NCBI GenBank assembly: GCA_026225945.1
Contig: JAMJFZ010003163.1
Coordinates: 16,227,501-16,291,500 of the forward strand
Direction: 5' to 3'
DNA: 64,000 nucleotides
Source: Cricetomys ansorgei
Taxonomy: Eukaryota; Chordata; Mammalia; Rodentia; Nesomyidae
Program-made: the position numbers and the translations under genes
Notes under the pieces: model-generated
The model's database searches: none
Told to the model about the DNA's origin: nothing
The model's input: the letters and a program-made list of their open reading frames with translations, nothing else
In this document: positions 12,717 to 25,160 of the stretch, in pieces
Layout of the letters: each line of letters starts with the position of its first letter
How positions within the stretch are numbered: position 1 is the stretch's first letter

Positions 12717-13310
12717 CTTCAATTTTTTTTAAATCCCAAAAAATAATAGTAAATCTTGCTATGAATCAAGAGGTTGGAGGTTATGAAGAAAGTGCTCACA
12801 AACCTCCCTCTCCAGTTTGAGGTGCACCCTCCCACACCACTGTGGGTCACCTCTTCGCTTGGGTACTCTGTTATGGAGGGGCCTGGGGCCTTTTCCCACC
12901 ATCCCTGGCTGTATCTTGAGACATCGCTAAACCCTGATATCACACAGAATGAATTTTCTTCTTACTCTTTGGATCTCTGGGTCTGATTCAAGTCCAAGCC
13001 AGTCAAAGGGGAATCCAAAAGGTGTTTGGATGTTTCGATGGCAGGTGGCCTGTGCTAGGGCCTTTCTGGAACCCCACTGTGAAGCTGCCTCACTATGCAG
13101 CTGAGGGAGGGCACAGCCTCAAGACTAGCATGCAAAGTCCATCAAAGGACACATGGCACATGCTTTGCTGCCCTGTAGACTGCCATAGATCCCACCCATC
13201 CTGGGACCAACACAGCCCCAACGAACGCCAGGCTTGGCTCAGTTTGATGGGGCTCAGAGTCTACAGGAGTGCACCTGGCCCACTGCAAAAGGCCAAGTAT
13301 AGAGGGAGAG

Positions 13311-13342
<32 letters not shown>

Positions 13343-13412
13343 CCGTGTGTGCGCCCGTGTGTGCGCATGCGCGCGAGCACACGTGCGCAAGTGCGTGCAT
13401 GTGTGGGTGTGC
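13311..13412. repeat. (GT)n/GCGC alternating purine-pyrimidine tract
   Basis: A (GT)n run grades into GCGCCCGTGTGTGCGCATGC and GCGCGAGCACACGTGCGC; about 100 bp of mostly alternating purine-pyrimidine with several CpGs, able in principle to form Z-DNA. Confidence 0.9.
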
Positions 13413-13660
13413 ATACACCCAGCCAAGGGACAGAAAGAGGAGAGAACGTGACAAAGAGATGGAGGTGCGCCAGCGACTAAGGCAGAGACAAATGGGGTCC
13501 AGGACAGTGCGACAGACAGGAAATCCTTTTAAACCAGGACACTTCCCAAAAGGGTGCTGCTGTTATTACTATTAGTTCATATAAAAAAAGCAAGCAGGAG
13601 AGGCTGTGGAGGATGAGGCCGGCTGCCACGCGCCACCAGGCGTGGCTCTGGGCGCTGCTG

Positions 13661-13690
13661 GCAGCCATTTTAGACCTTGGCAGCCATCTT
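13661..13690. promoter_or_regulatory. Paired YY1-type motifs
   Basis: GCAGCCATTTT at 13661 and GCAGCCATCTT at 13680 are 19 bp apart in the same orientation. The second fits the long YY1 consensus (AAGATGGCTGC on the other strand). They sit in a CpG-containing stretch (13615-13740). Confidence 0.4.
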
Positions 13691-14412
13691 ATGGCTGGCG
13701 GCCCTAGCCAGCATTGCCACAATGCCGCCACCACCAACCCCCAACAAGCTCAGCTCAGCTCCAGGACAAAAGGCAGAAACGCTGGAAATCTGGACCTAGG
13801 CTCCCAGGCGGAGGTGCCAGCCCTATAGCCAGGGCAGCTGCAGCCAGGGTCCTGCAGGTCTGTACTAACCTCAGCTTTTATGATCCCTGCCTGTGCCATG
13901 AAAGGGCAAGGAGGACGAAGCTGGTGCCTGGCAACACTGGAGCTTTGCTGAAAGGCAGCTGAAGCCCTGAGTACCACATCCAGGCCCAAGGATGGACCCC
14001 TGCCCAACAAGGCCAAGGGCATCTTGGGAGAAAGGGATGTTAATGTCCTGTCACCTCAGAATACATTCTGGGTAGACAGGAGATGGGGCTGGCAGGGAGT
14101 CAGACAGGCCACTGGGTCCTCAGTGGTCAGGCTCTGGGGCCAGCCAAGGGACACCCTGCCATCCAGAGATGGGACCCACCGGCCAGCTTTCCCATGTGGT
14201 GGGCTCTCTGGGATGCCTTGAAATAAGGTCTGTGACTGCTATGGACACCCTAAGGACCAGCAGCTGGGCCCCAGGACAGCATGCCACAGAGTGTCCAGGC
14301 ACCTTGACCCCCTCCTCTGCCTGGGACTCCTGGGGGAAGTTATAACCCAGGATTCGGGACAGAGCGGAGGAAGGCCCCTTTACAACAACCCCTCCCCTGG
14401 CCCCGCCTCATA

Positions 14413-14530
14413 GCCGCTTGGCTTTTATCTGGCAGAATGGGGCTTATCAGAGCCACCAGCTGAACAAACACACAAATCCACGGTTAGTGAGAAAAAATAC
14501 TCTGCCTGAACTCTTTATCTCCTGTTCACA
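14413..14530. promoter_or_regulatory. GATA-motif trio, candidate element
   Basis: TTATCT at 14425-14430, CTTATCA at 14443-14449 and TTATCT at 14515-14520 are WGATAR sites in a repeat-free stretch. Short motifs like these are common by chance, so the support is the grouping only. Confidence 0.25.
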
Positions 14531-17500
14531 GGCCCTGCACACTGCCCATTGCCAAAAGCACAGGAGGGAACCCAAGGCGATGCAGTGGGGGCTGCGTTCT
14601 CCGCTCTGGAGGTGGAGGGTAGCCTTCCCGACTTGGCCTTGCCTTGTCTGCCTCTTCTCCTCAGCCACCTCCCTTCCTCCCTCCTTGTCCCAGCCCATCG
14701 CCACTCTTCTCTAGGAGCCTCTGCCAGGGGTAGACATTAGTGGGCTCCTGCCCACACAGAACCCCCTCTAGTGTCTGCTTTCTCACTGGGGACAATGGGC
14801 CAGCTGGTGGCCCGCGGAACAGCGCGGACCATGGATGGTACTGGTTCATACAAGACAGTGCTGCTTCATCTCTTATCTCTGTCCTGCCCAGCCCACACAG
14901 GACACTGTCACCCTGGTTCCCCAGTCTGCTGTGGCCGTGTCCCTGGGGGCTTTTCCTGCTTCAGCCTCTTCAGCCTGGCTTCATGGAAGCAAGGGCTACA
15001 GCGCCAGGCCAGTCTACAGTCAGTGCAGTCTGGGAAAAGAGAAAAAAGGCTCCGCCCTGCACCCACTTTCTACAGAGCCTGGGGCTCCTACACTTCTGTC
15101 AGAGAAGGAACCAGGACAAAAGGTTCACCGCCGCCTCCCCTGGACCCAACCCAAGATAATTCATTGGTCTCCTAAGTCCTGGACATGAAGAACAAATCTC
15201 CAGGCTCTAATGTGTCTCCCGCTCTGCCTGAGAACAGAACCCTGACCATGTTTGATGGTCACCCTGGATGGGCAGCTAGCTTGGGCCTTGCCCATCTGTG
15301 CTAGGTTTGGAGAGGGAGAGAGTCTCAGAGCTCACAGAGCTCAGTCTGTTAGGTGGTTACGGGTCAGGCCACTGGTGACACACAAATCACAGCTCTTGTC
15401 TTTCTCTGAGGACCCAGGCTGCTTATACAAGGTACGCCTCCGAGGCAGAGGCCACCCCTGCCAGTGGTCCAGGTTTCTTGAAGGCAGGACTGTGAAGGGA
15501 CAGGTGAGGTGGACTGCCTGGGCATGGGCCCGAGTGGATTGTGCAGCAGGGCCTTGTCTGCAGGTTCTTGCCTGCTCTCTGGTCACTCCCCTGCTGTAAC
15601 AGCTTATACATCACAGGCGTCAGACAACATGCAACTGGCAGTGGCCAGCGTGGGCCCCTCCTCTCCCCACCCTCCATGTCTCTCAGGACAGACAAAAAGC
15701 TACCAATAAAGCTGCCTTCTCACCTCACGGTAGCCCTGCCCTCTCAGCCCCTGAGCCTTGACTGTGGTTTTCGCTTTCTCTCTGAACTCCATCTCTGGGT
15801 TCTCTTTGGTCTCCACCCTCTGTCATTCCCTGTGGGTCCCTGCACTTCCTTGCAGTTTCCTTTTCTCTCTTCTGTCTGCTTGCACACACGTGTGCATGTG
15901 TGTTTGAGAAGACCGTCTCTTAAGCAGAGCTCTGGAGTGCAGGCTCTCATAAGCAGAACCCAGCATTGCCCAAAGCCCTGATTATATATATACCCCCAAC
16001 CACAGACAAGGATGTATTTATGGCTCCTAGCAAGTGAGGGAGGAATTCCTGCTCACTACAGCCAACACTCCATAGCTCCCACGCGAAACAAGCTCATTCT
16101 GCAAGGGGGCAGCTGCATAGAGCTCGTTGGCCAGCTGCCTCCATGGACTTCACCCAACATATTCTTTAGGGGCCGGGAGGGGTGCACAGATCGGCCTCGG
16201 CTATACTCCAGGAGCATACCTAGGCATGTGGACATGTTCAGATGAGCACACTTGTTATACCCTCAGCCACGCAAGCCACCTGCAGATGCCACCAGCTCCT
16301 TCTTAGTATCAAGAAGAGGTGGAGTGAGAAGGAACACCCAGAGCCACGGAAAGGAACACCTCAACCATGGCAAACTGCTGGTCCAGAAGCAGGCAGGTCC
16401 AGATCCCACTCCTCCTGCCCTCCCCAGGGCTGCATCTCATCTGCTTGGCTCTCTTTCCCTCCTCCTCTGTGATTCCGGAGTGTCCAGGGCACAGGAAACC
16501 CAATCTCAAGGAGAGCCAGAGGCCCAGTCTGTGGCAATCAGAGCTGCAGAATGTGACTATTGTGCCTCCTGAAACCCAAGTCAGAGAATCTGAGACACCC
16601 TGAGGAGGGGGCCGCAAAGGATGGGGGCTGGGGGAAGGGTCACAAAGGGGTTCTCCCTGTCTCAGCAAACAGGACACTGGGGAACTGGACTGAGGAAGTC
16701 CTTGAGAGTGCAGGGCAGCCAGAGGGCAGAAGGAGGTGGGGCTGGGCAGATGAGGGGCTTCTCAGGTCTCCCTCTCCTTCTCTGTCTGTATGCCCCACCT
16801 GTCCCCAGAGCTGTCCAGAGGCTGGGACTTCCCTACTGTCACTTCTAGATTCTCACAGTTTAGGAGCAGGAACCTGACCATGAGCTACAGCCTTGGAGCT
16901 GTGGGTGGGAATGGAGGGTGTACCATGTCTGTACGGATCCTTCCTCTATCTTCTCCTTATCACCTGGGCACAGACCTAAAGGGCTCTGGCTTTGACTCGA
17001 GTCACCTGCCAGGGAAGTGAGGGGCACACCAGGAGGGGTGAGTGACGGGAAGGGGAAGGAACTAGGTCACAATCCCAGGGAGGTATGGTCTACCTGTGGG
17101 CTGAGGCCCAAAGAAAGACAGGTGGATGCCCTGATGAGTTGGGCAACAGGGACCTCGTGCCCCAGGGCTAGCATGGGAAAGTGACATTTTACCTTCCTTG
17201 CTACCCTCTCTCCCTGCCTCATAGGTACCATGCTGGTGCAGAGATGGGTCTGTGGGTCTTTCAGGCAGCAGGTAGACCACTGGTGTGCCTTTTTTCCATG
17301 GCCCATGATCAGGCTTTGTCTAAGAGTCTCAAATCCTGTATAAGGAAGAGGCTGTCTCCTATATAGCTCTTGATCACTATCCCCCCTTTGTGGAAATGGA
17401 ACCCCAATCAGAAGCCCTCCAGCCACCAAGACTCCTTCCACCACCTTTGTATAAGGAGAACAGTGTCCCTAAACTTCCTCCTTTCTGCTAGAAAACAAGA

Positions 17501-19296
17501 CTGGGGTTTGCATCTCCCTCCACCCCTGTAATAGTCTGGCCTTCCAGGGAGGTCTTCCCCTGGCATGAGCTGCAGGATGTGCCCTTCCAGGTATCTGCCA
17601 ACTGCCAGGAGGCCTAGGGAGAACTGGAGCTGGAGATGGGCACTGAGCAGTGGGACAAATGGGACAAGTTGGAAGGGGAGCTGGGTGCTAAGGGGGGACA
17701 GGCTGAGGCCAGTAGAGGGGATGAAGGAGATGATGGCACGGATAGAAGCACCCAGCAGTGAAGGACATAGGCAAAAGCACCCGGCCTAACAGGAGCCGTG
17801 AGATCCTGAGCCGCCACAATGCAAGCATGGGTAAGCCCACGTGTAGACCCAGCACCTCAGAAACCAGCACTGAACAAGCAGACCCAGGGCTCGCTAGGCA
17901 GCTATACTGTCCCAGTGAGATGTCTCAGAGGTGTCACAGGCCGGGAATTGGGTCAGAGCAAAGTTCTCATCAGAGACAGTGGGTAGGAGACAGGACAGAG
18001 GCTGCCGAAGGAGCAGGTAAGGCTCTCAGGGCGATAAGGAGAGACAGAGCCACCTGGCCCTGGATTGCCTCCCCTTCCCCTTGAGTCTGAACCTGCCCAG
18101 GAAGGAATCACTGGTCTGGACTGCAGGAGAGCTATGTGGGTTCTCTACCAAGCTGGAGACCCTGGTTTTACCCTAGCACAAAGGAGACAAAGGGAACATC
18201 CAGGCAAAGGGAGACAGGAGAAGGCAAGCAATGGCATGGGCAACTCAAGTTAAGACCTGTATTCCAGAACCTCCCAGCTCACTGGCCTTGGCAGAGCTCA
18301 TACTGGTTCCTTGACTGTAGGTAAAGGCAGAGAAGCAGGTGGAAAACATGGACAATAGCTTCTGGCCCAAAGTCTGGCTGCAGGTAGCAGCTCCATGAAC
18401 ACTGGCTATCCTTATGTCTAGTCACCATTTCTCTTCATCTGCACTTGCTGAAATGAAATGCCCCCCTCCTCCAGACTCTGCTCAGATGCCGCTTTGGCTC
18501 CAGGATGACATACTAACTACATCAGAGAGTGTAGATTTTGTCCCTAGAGGCCAGAGAGGCCACAGTGGTGAGCATCAGGGTCTGGCTCACTACCTTCTAT
18601 AAACAGCAGCACAGGGGTTTCTCAGCCACAGGTAGACCCAGGTGGACCTCTGATACAGGTATGTCCTCCCAACCACAGTCATCAGTGATGGCCTGAGGCT
18701 GCTCACCACATGGAGACAGGTAAAGAGACCAGAAGGTGGGTGAGGCTAGCAGAGAAAAGGGAGACAGTGTTGCCTAGATTCTGGGGTCCCAGTCCCAATG
18801 ACCTGCTCTGCACTGCCCTGCACAGTCTTGGAGTTCAGAGAGCTGAAGATACCAAAAGCGCAGGCTCTAGTCTTGGGATGGTAAGCACTACCTCTTGCTG
18901 CCCACGGACCTGCCTTCTTTATAGAGAATCCTCTCCTGGCAATGTTGGCTGGTGCCACAACTTGCCAGCCACTGCAGCTAGTATTTCCAAGGGCCTGAAT
19001 CTAGAGATCATGTGACAGTGGGGTCCAGGCAAGTGGCCCCTAGCCTAAGAGCCTGCCCCTCTTCAAGGTGATGGGTAGGAACTAACAGTGGAGAATGTCT
19101 TCGACACACAACAGGCTAGGAAAAGCCAGTGTGGGGTGTGTGTGTGCCCCTACCCCAGCCAGGGACCTGTAAAGCTGTGCCCCACCCAACTCCCTCTCTC
19201 TATTTCCAGCATTGCCCTTTCTAGACCTTTGAGTTGCCCAGGCCAGGCCAGGCCAGGCTAGCCAGACATCCACTCCCATCCCCAGCTGCTCCTGAG

Positions 19297-19306
19297 CTAT
19301 TAATAG
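19297..19306. promoter_or_regulatory. MEF2-consensus site
   Basis: CTATTAATAG is a perfect palindromic match to CTA(W)4TAG. About 70 bp further is TCTAATTATTCATG, a homeodomain-type motif. The surrounding 19.28-19.40 kb is repeat-free. Confidence 0.35.
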
Positions 19307-19629
19307 TGTTTCCCCTTCCCAGGGCTGGGCAGCACCCCCACCCCCAACCAGCCAAACACATTTGCCCTTGATCTAATTATTCATGAAGGGAAGGAGCACT
19401 CAAGTCTCTACTGCCAGCCCTAGGATGAGAGGGGCCACAGAGGCTCTGAAGGTCACATAGGTGACAGCCTAGGACTAGCAGGAGCAAACCCTAGGCCAAG
19501 AACATAAGAGAAGAGGGGCTATCAGAGAGAGACGAGCAAGGGAAGGAATTAGGGCCAGGCCAAGCAGCTCAGAAAGAGAGGGAGGCCTGCACAGAAGAGC
19601 CAGAGGTGGCCATATGCAGTAGGTGGAGG

Positions 19630-19673
19630 GGGGCACAGAGAGGAGATGGTGGGCACAGAGAGGAGATGGTGGG
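19630..19673. repeat. Short tandem duplication (22 bp x2)
   Basis: GGGCACAGAGAGGAGATGGT is repeated directly; a TAGG/GATA-type array follows at 19746-19794. Confidence 0.85.
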
Positions 19674-19745
19674 TGCAGAGTATTGCTCTCCAGGAGAAAT
19701 GAAGCTGACAGGGTGAGCCGCTTCTTGTGCCAGCTTCTATCTAGT

Positions 19746-19794
19746 GATAGGTAGGTAGGTGGATGAATGGCCAGATAGATAGGTAGGTAGGTAG
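19746..19794. repeat. GTAG/GATA tetranucleotide repeat
   Basis: Interrupted AGGT/AGAT units. Confidence 0.85.
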
Positions 19795-20824
19795 CGGGGA
19801 AGCTGGGAAACCATAGGACCAGGAGCCTCATGCCCACCCCTAGGATTTCTGTGCAAGGAGGGAAGGAAGAGAATCAGAGAAGAAAGAAGAAAGCAGAAGT
19901 GAGTCTTCTCAGCCTAGAGCAGGGAAGACCACTGAGCTATAGGTCTTCATCTTAGGAAGTAGAGCCTGAGGGACAGAGATGGAGGGATGAGTAATGAGCC
20001 CCTGCACCTTTGCTACCCTGCGCCTCTCTAGCTCAGCTCCCCTTGCTGCCCACTGCCCTATCTCTGAGGGAGAAGAATGCTGGGACTAGTGGGAAAAGCT
20101 GGGCAGAACCCACCTACCTCAACTCACTACAGAGGGCAAGGCCTCTGCCTCAGCCTCTACAGGACGGTGCCCTGGCTGTGGGCAGATCTGGTCGGTGGAA
20201 GAGAGGGAAACACCCATGATCAGATGTTTCAGCAGGACTCTGTTCCCACCTAGAAGCCTATCAGCCCTATCTTCAAATCCTCCCCACTGGGCAGCCTCCA
20301 GCTGGGTCAACACTGGGAGAATGGGGGGTGGAAGAAGGTTCCAGTGGCGATGGCGTGAGAGTCCCAGGGACCTGGCTGACAGTTGCCTGGGCTGGGAACC
20401 CTCCCTGAGCCATCGGCTCCATGAGGATAAGGCCGCTTGGCTCTGCTCACCGCTTCATACCCACCACCTCTCAAAGTACAGTCAGTGTTGAGAGGACTCT
20501 AAGGAGTCCCTTCTAGATTCTTCTTGTAACTGTGGCTACTACTCTGACCCCCCAGGGGATAGAAACACCCCCTAACTGGCACCTCCCTCCCCTGCTAAAG
20601 ACAGACCATCTCCCCATTCCCACCTTTAACCCTCCTGTAAACCTCACTGAACCTCATATCAAAGAGCTGGATGGGCAGAGAGAGCCCAGGGCTCCCAGAA
20701 AAGGGTTGGACAGGAGAGTACTCTGTCCCTGGCCTGCTCTTCTTCTTCTACCTGGGAGGCCTGAAGGCTGCTACCATCCAGAGCCATTCAGAGGAGACAT
20801 GACGGATCTGGAACTTGGATCTTG

Positions 20825-20866
20825 ACTTCAACTTGTGTGTATATGTGTGAAAGCTTGTCTTGTTTT

Positions 20867-20901
<35 letters not shown>

Positions 20902-21045
20902 ATGTGTGTTTATCTGTGTGAGGGTATCAAATCTCCTGGAGCTGGAGTTACAGTTGTGAGTTACCATGTGGGTCCTGGGAACTGAACCTGGGTCCTCTGG
21001 AAGAGCAGTTAGTGCTCTTAAATGCTGAGTCATCTCTCTACCCCT
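20825..21045 (-). mobile_element. B3-type SINE, reverse, with internal (TCA)n
   Basis: GAGCTGGAGTTACAGTTGTG ... GGGAACTGAACCTGGGTCC ... GCTGAGTCATCTCTCTACCC is a reversed B3. A (TCA)n array at 20866-20901 lies at its 3' end and probably grew from the element's tail. Confidence 0.8.
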
Positions 21046-21056
21046 AACTCCAACTG

Positions 21057-21208
21057 TTGTTGTTTGTTTTTCAAGACATGGTTTCTCTGTGTAGCCCTGG
21101 CTATCTTGAGAACTCCCTGTGTAGACCAGGCTAGCCTTGAACTCAGAGAACTATCTGCCTCTGCCTCCAGTGTGTTGGGATTAAAGGCATGTGCTACTAT
21201 GGCTGGAT
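21057..21208 (-). mobile_element. B1 SINE, reverse
   Basis: TTTTTCAAGACATGGTTTCT ... TGTAGACCAGGCTAGCCTTG ... GTTGGGATTAAAGGCATGTG; near-complete reversed B1. Confidence 0.9.
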
Positions 21209-21267
21209 AACTCTAGCTTTCTAATCAGAGCCTGGAGAGCCTGGGCAAGGCAGAGGTGGCACTGGGG

Positions 21268-21345
21268 GCTGAAAAAGACTTTGAGCCTAGACTCAGAAGT
21301 CTGGGGTCCAAATCTTAGCATAGCTATTAGACCTTGGTCTCTCTG
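21268..21345 (+). mobile_element. MIR SINE fragment
   Basis: GCCTAGACTCAGAAGTCTGG then CCAAATCTTAGCATAGCTAT follows the core order of MIR. Diverged. Confidence 0.45.
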
Positions 21346-21599
21346 GCCTCCTAGAGCAACACAGCCTGGACCTACTCAGCAGATGAGATGTGGATGGGGA
21401 CTAGATTTTCACTAAGAAAACATCAGGGCAGTTTTGTAGGGAAAAAAAGCTATGCACATATAAGGAAAATTCAGACTACTTATGGAACACAATGAGCAAT
21501 CCACCTATCCATGGCCAGCAGGTGCCAAAGGTTCTTAAGGACCCTATGGGGCTCAAGGAGCTTTGAGTTGCGCTCCCCAACCAGGTAGCTAGGTGGCGC

Positions 21600-21960
21600 A
21601 GTGAGTTAACACTAGCTGCCCTCTGCCGGCCACAGCAGGACGAGCCCATGGGCTGCTGGCCTAGAAGTCCAGGAGACGACAGGATTCCCTTTGACCGCAC
21701 ACTGGGCCCAGCAGGAAGGTCAAGAGCCCAGCACAGCTACCAGATCCTGCATTGTGTACCAGCAACGGAGTTGGTCGAGGCGGTGGATCCCATGGCTGCC
21801 TCTACCAAGCACATCCAGGTGTACGACCAGGGCCGAGCTCCCCATGCACATTGATTAGGAACACCTTACGGTGGAGGTCCCAAAGGAGGGAGGCCTCCAT
21901 ATCGGAGGCAAGGAGATGCGGAAGGTTAGGCTGCCAGGTGTTTGGCCCATTGGAGTGTGA
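21600..21960. other. Unrecognised CpG-containing stretch
   Basis: About a dozen CpGs in some 310 bp, a local excess for this intron, and no repeat family I recognise. Both strands have short open frames (under 90 codons) without a start-to-stop protein I can identify. It could be a decayed retrocopy, a regulatory element or chance. Confidence 0.3.
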
Positions 21961-23492
21961 TCTGTAGGCCCAGCTTGGCCCCAGGAAGATGTCTTCCAGT
22001 TGAGTTTTCAGCTGTTGACCCCCAGAGTGCTCCCAGCATGCCCCGGACAGCCTCACCTTTTGGTGGTGCTAACTTGCCTCTGCACTTGGTAACTCTTGGA
22101 AAGTAAAATCCCTCTACCACCCACCTTTCAGGAGTGAAAAAATGGAGACTGAAGCCAGATCAGGGATCTCAGACAGGGAGAGAAATGGTGAAATCAAGAG
22201 AAGGAAAAAAAGAACAAAAACAAAACCTCCGCACACTAACGCTTGCAATGGCGGCAGGCAGGCAGGCACACCCTCCCAGGCTACAGGCAGAGAGAGGCCC
22301 CTTTGTTCTGCCCAGAGGTTAGCAGAGGTGAGGCCTGCCCTGCAGTCCCCCTGACCCTGGGCAGTGAAGATTGCTTCGAAGGGTAGGGTCTGACTGGGCC
22401 TGGTTGCTTCCCTCATCCACCCACCAGTCCTCCGCCCCAGCACACAGCAGTCAAGGGAGGCAGCCCCTACCCACTGGGCTTAGGCAGGGCTGGGATTCCT
22501 CCAGTGGTTCTCTGGATGTCTCCACTGCCAGCTGTTAAAAGCTTGTTCGGGCTTCTTCTAAGCTGTGGATTTGAGGCAGAGCAGGGGCAGGACCCAGCAC
22601 GTGCTGTGCTGGAAAATGGCTCAGGAGAGGCCGGCCTGATGGTCTTCTAGTCTCATTCCTGATGAGCCTTTCCCAGGGACCAAAGCTAGGCTCTCATGAG
22701 GATTGCTGAGTGGGCCTTGGCTCTGGGCTAGGATTGCCCTCGCTGTAGTGATGTCTCCAGTAAATAGGGGCTGAGATCAGACACCCTAGACCCGGCCAAA
22801 GCAGAGGCTGAAGTGGGGGTGCATGGAGACCAGAGGAGAGAGAACTCCAAAGAATTCTCAGCTCTGAAACACCCTATCCCCTGGGTTAAGGCTGGAAAGG
22901 GCTTCAGCCCCCAGCACCCTGAGCCTCCACAGGCATGCTTCTTTAGGCATGCAGTGGCCATTCTTGCAAGTGTCTGGAGAACAAGAGCACACCATTCCTA
23001 TCTCTTAGTTAGAGGTTGGTGGTTTAAATTTGGCAGAGATGGCTCCCCCTTCTATCAGCAGCACCTTGCAGCTCCCATCCAAGTACAGTGTGAAAACCTG
23101 GAAGGAGAGACTGGCCTGGGCCCCTTTATCCCTTACAGTGCCCCAGCCTCAGTCTGGGAGCACCTTCTCAGGAGGCCCCAGACTTCAACTAGCACCAGTC
23201 AAGCATTAGGGGGTAATACGTGGAAGCAAGAGGGGAGCAAGCAAAAGGGAATATCCCTGTGCATGATCTTTGGCACGGGAAGTGGGGGACTAGAGGGAAA
23301 AAGCTGAAGGGAGAGCTTGCGCAGGGAGCCTGAGTGGCTGCCTCCTGCCTCATATAAGAAACTGCAGCTCAGATACACAATGTCCTGCCAAACCCAGCCC
23401 CTTAATTCAATTAAGGGAGCGGGACCGACTTCCCAGATTGTTCTGCGTGCCAGTGCCTGTGAATGTCCTGATGTATGTGAATCCTGGGATCT

Positions 23493-23493
<1 letters not shown>

Positions 23494-23548
<55 letters not shown>
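23494..23548. repeat. (GT)n repeat
   Basis: Uninterrupted (GT)n of about 54 bp. Confidence 0.97.
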
Positions 23549-23550
<2 letters not shown>

Positions 23551-23685
23551 ATGTCCTGACGACCCTGGAAGAAGAGGAGAGGCAAAAAGGAGTGAGGAAG
23601 GAAAGAGGTAGAATAGTGAGGCTATTGGAACTGAAATCTTGGAAAGATAAATTTCAAACTACCCCACACAGACACCACCACCACC

Positions 23686-23826
23686 ACACATAGTGTTTCT
23701 CTTATAACTCTGGCTGTCCTGGAACTCACTCTGTAGACCTGGCTGGCCTATGAACTCACAGAGATCCACCTGCCTCTGCCTCCAGAGTGCTGGGATTCAA
23801 GGTGTGCACCACCACTGCCAAGCTAA
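23686..23826 (-). mobile_element. B1 SINE, reverse
   Basis: CTGGAACTCACTCTGTAGAC ... GAACTCACAGAGATCCACC ... GAGTGCTGGGATTCAAGG; near-complete and reversed. Confidence 0.9.
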
Positions 23827-25050
23827 GTGAGGCTTCTTAACCCTCGAACCCTGGACACTGAAGACAAGGACACTGTCTGGGAGTGGCCTGGGGGCTGTCC
23901 CTGCTTGGCATGTCAGGCAGTACCCCAGGCCTCTATTCAATTGGCGCTAAGCCTCCTGCAAGCACCAACTAAAATGTCTCCACAATTACAAAGGTTCCTT
24001 GGGGACAGGGCTGGTGCTGAGACTGGCCTCTTAGGGTAGCAGTTGAATCCTGCGGCTCCATGCATTCACTAAAAGGCCTTTCTCACACCTGCCCCTTGGG
24101 CTGCAGTCTTGGCATGCATGTCCTAGGCCAGCCTCTTTTTCTGAGCCACACCCCAACCTGATTACTTGCTCCCAAAAGGCTTGAGAGCGGTCTACAAAGG
24201 ACAAGATCCTCCGTGTGTTCCACGTGCTCCCTGTGCCCTTGTGATTTTCTCCCAGCTGGTGACCTGGGGTCACCTCTGAGGTCATGCCTGAGCAAGATCT
24301 AAACTGAAACCTGCATTCTACCTCACTGTCACAGGCCCCACAGGAAAAGGTGGGGATGGACCTTGGAAAGATGTTCTACCTAAGCCTCTGAGGCCAACAG
24401 ATGCACCCCAAAGATGCACTCCACAGCCTTTCACACTCACTACTGCTGTTTGGGGGAGTTCTCCAGTCCAAGGTTACCTGCAGCTGTCCTTGCCTGGGGG
24501 GAAGGTATTCTAGCAGCCCTCTCTACAGCAGCACTCCCCTCTGGAAGTCTATCTCCTAGCCCTCCAGGAGCCCTGAACACCCCGCTTCTGGGAGCAGAGC
24601 CAAAAAATGGAAGAAGGATGTTTATAATCTGCTAAAAGGGAAGAGTGGGAGTGGGCAGAGAGGCCCCTGGCCTCCAGGTAGTGTGGACTGGGCCTCAGGG
24701 AACAATATCTGGCTGGGAGGAGTAGCCTTCTGCTCCTCCCTGGCTGCCACATCCTGGGCTGACTGTGCTGAGCAGGGGGCTCTGCCGGAGCCGCCAAGAG
24801 TCCCCACCGTGTCCAGAAACAGCATCTCAGTCCACGTACTCTGCCCCACAGGAAGCGACACTCTTGGAGTTTTTCTCTTGTTCACCCTCCCTCCCAGGCC
24901 TGAGGGGAGAGGAATCTAGGTAGGATGGGCTTCCAGGAGAGGCCAAGGCTGGGGGTGTGGCATCAGCAGGCAGCTTGGTGGGAGCGAAAGCCTAAAGTCA
25001 GTCTCCATTTTGCTCTAGGGCTCCACACACAGCTAATGGGAGGCTGGCAG

Positions 25051-25160
25051 CGGCAAATTGTTGTTTACTTTTAATTAAGTAAACAATGTCGGCTTTCCGC
25101 CTCCTCCCTGCCATCCCAGCCAGTAATTTAGGGATGACAATGGGGTTGTTTCCTTCCTCC
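25051..25160. promoter_or_regulatory. Forkhead/homeobox inverted repeat, candidate enhancer
   Basis: TTGTTTACTT at 25061-25070 and AAGTAAACAA at 25077-25086 are perfect 10-bp inverted arms; each holds a forkhead core (TGTTTAC/GTAAACA). The centre contains TTAATTAA, a homeodomain site, and ATTG/CAAT at both outer ends resembles SOX sites. The flanks also contain GTAATTTAGGGATGAC. No repeat family is recognised. Confidence 0.4.

Noticed and set aside
13022..13480. Open frames with long Cys-Val or His-Thr runs around the GT tract (also at 23.5, 36.6, 53.8, 55.8 and 61.5 kb)
   Set aside because: They are direct translations of dinucleotide repeats, not proteins.
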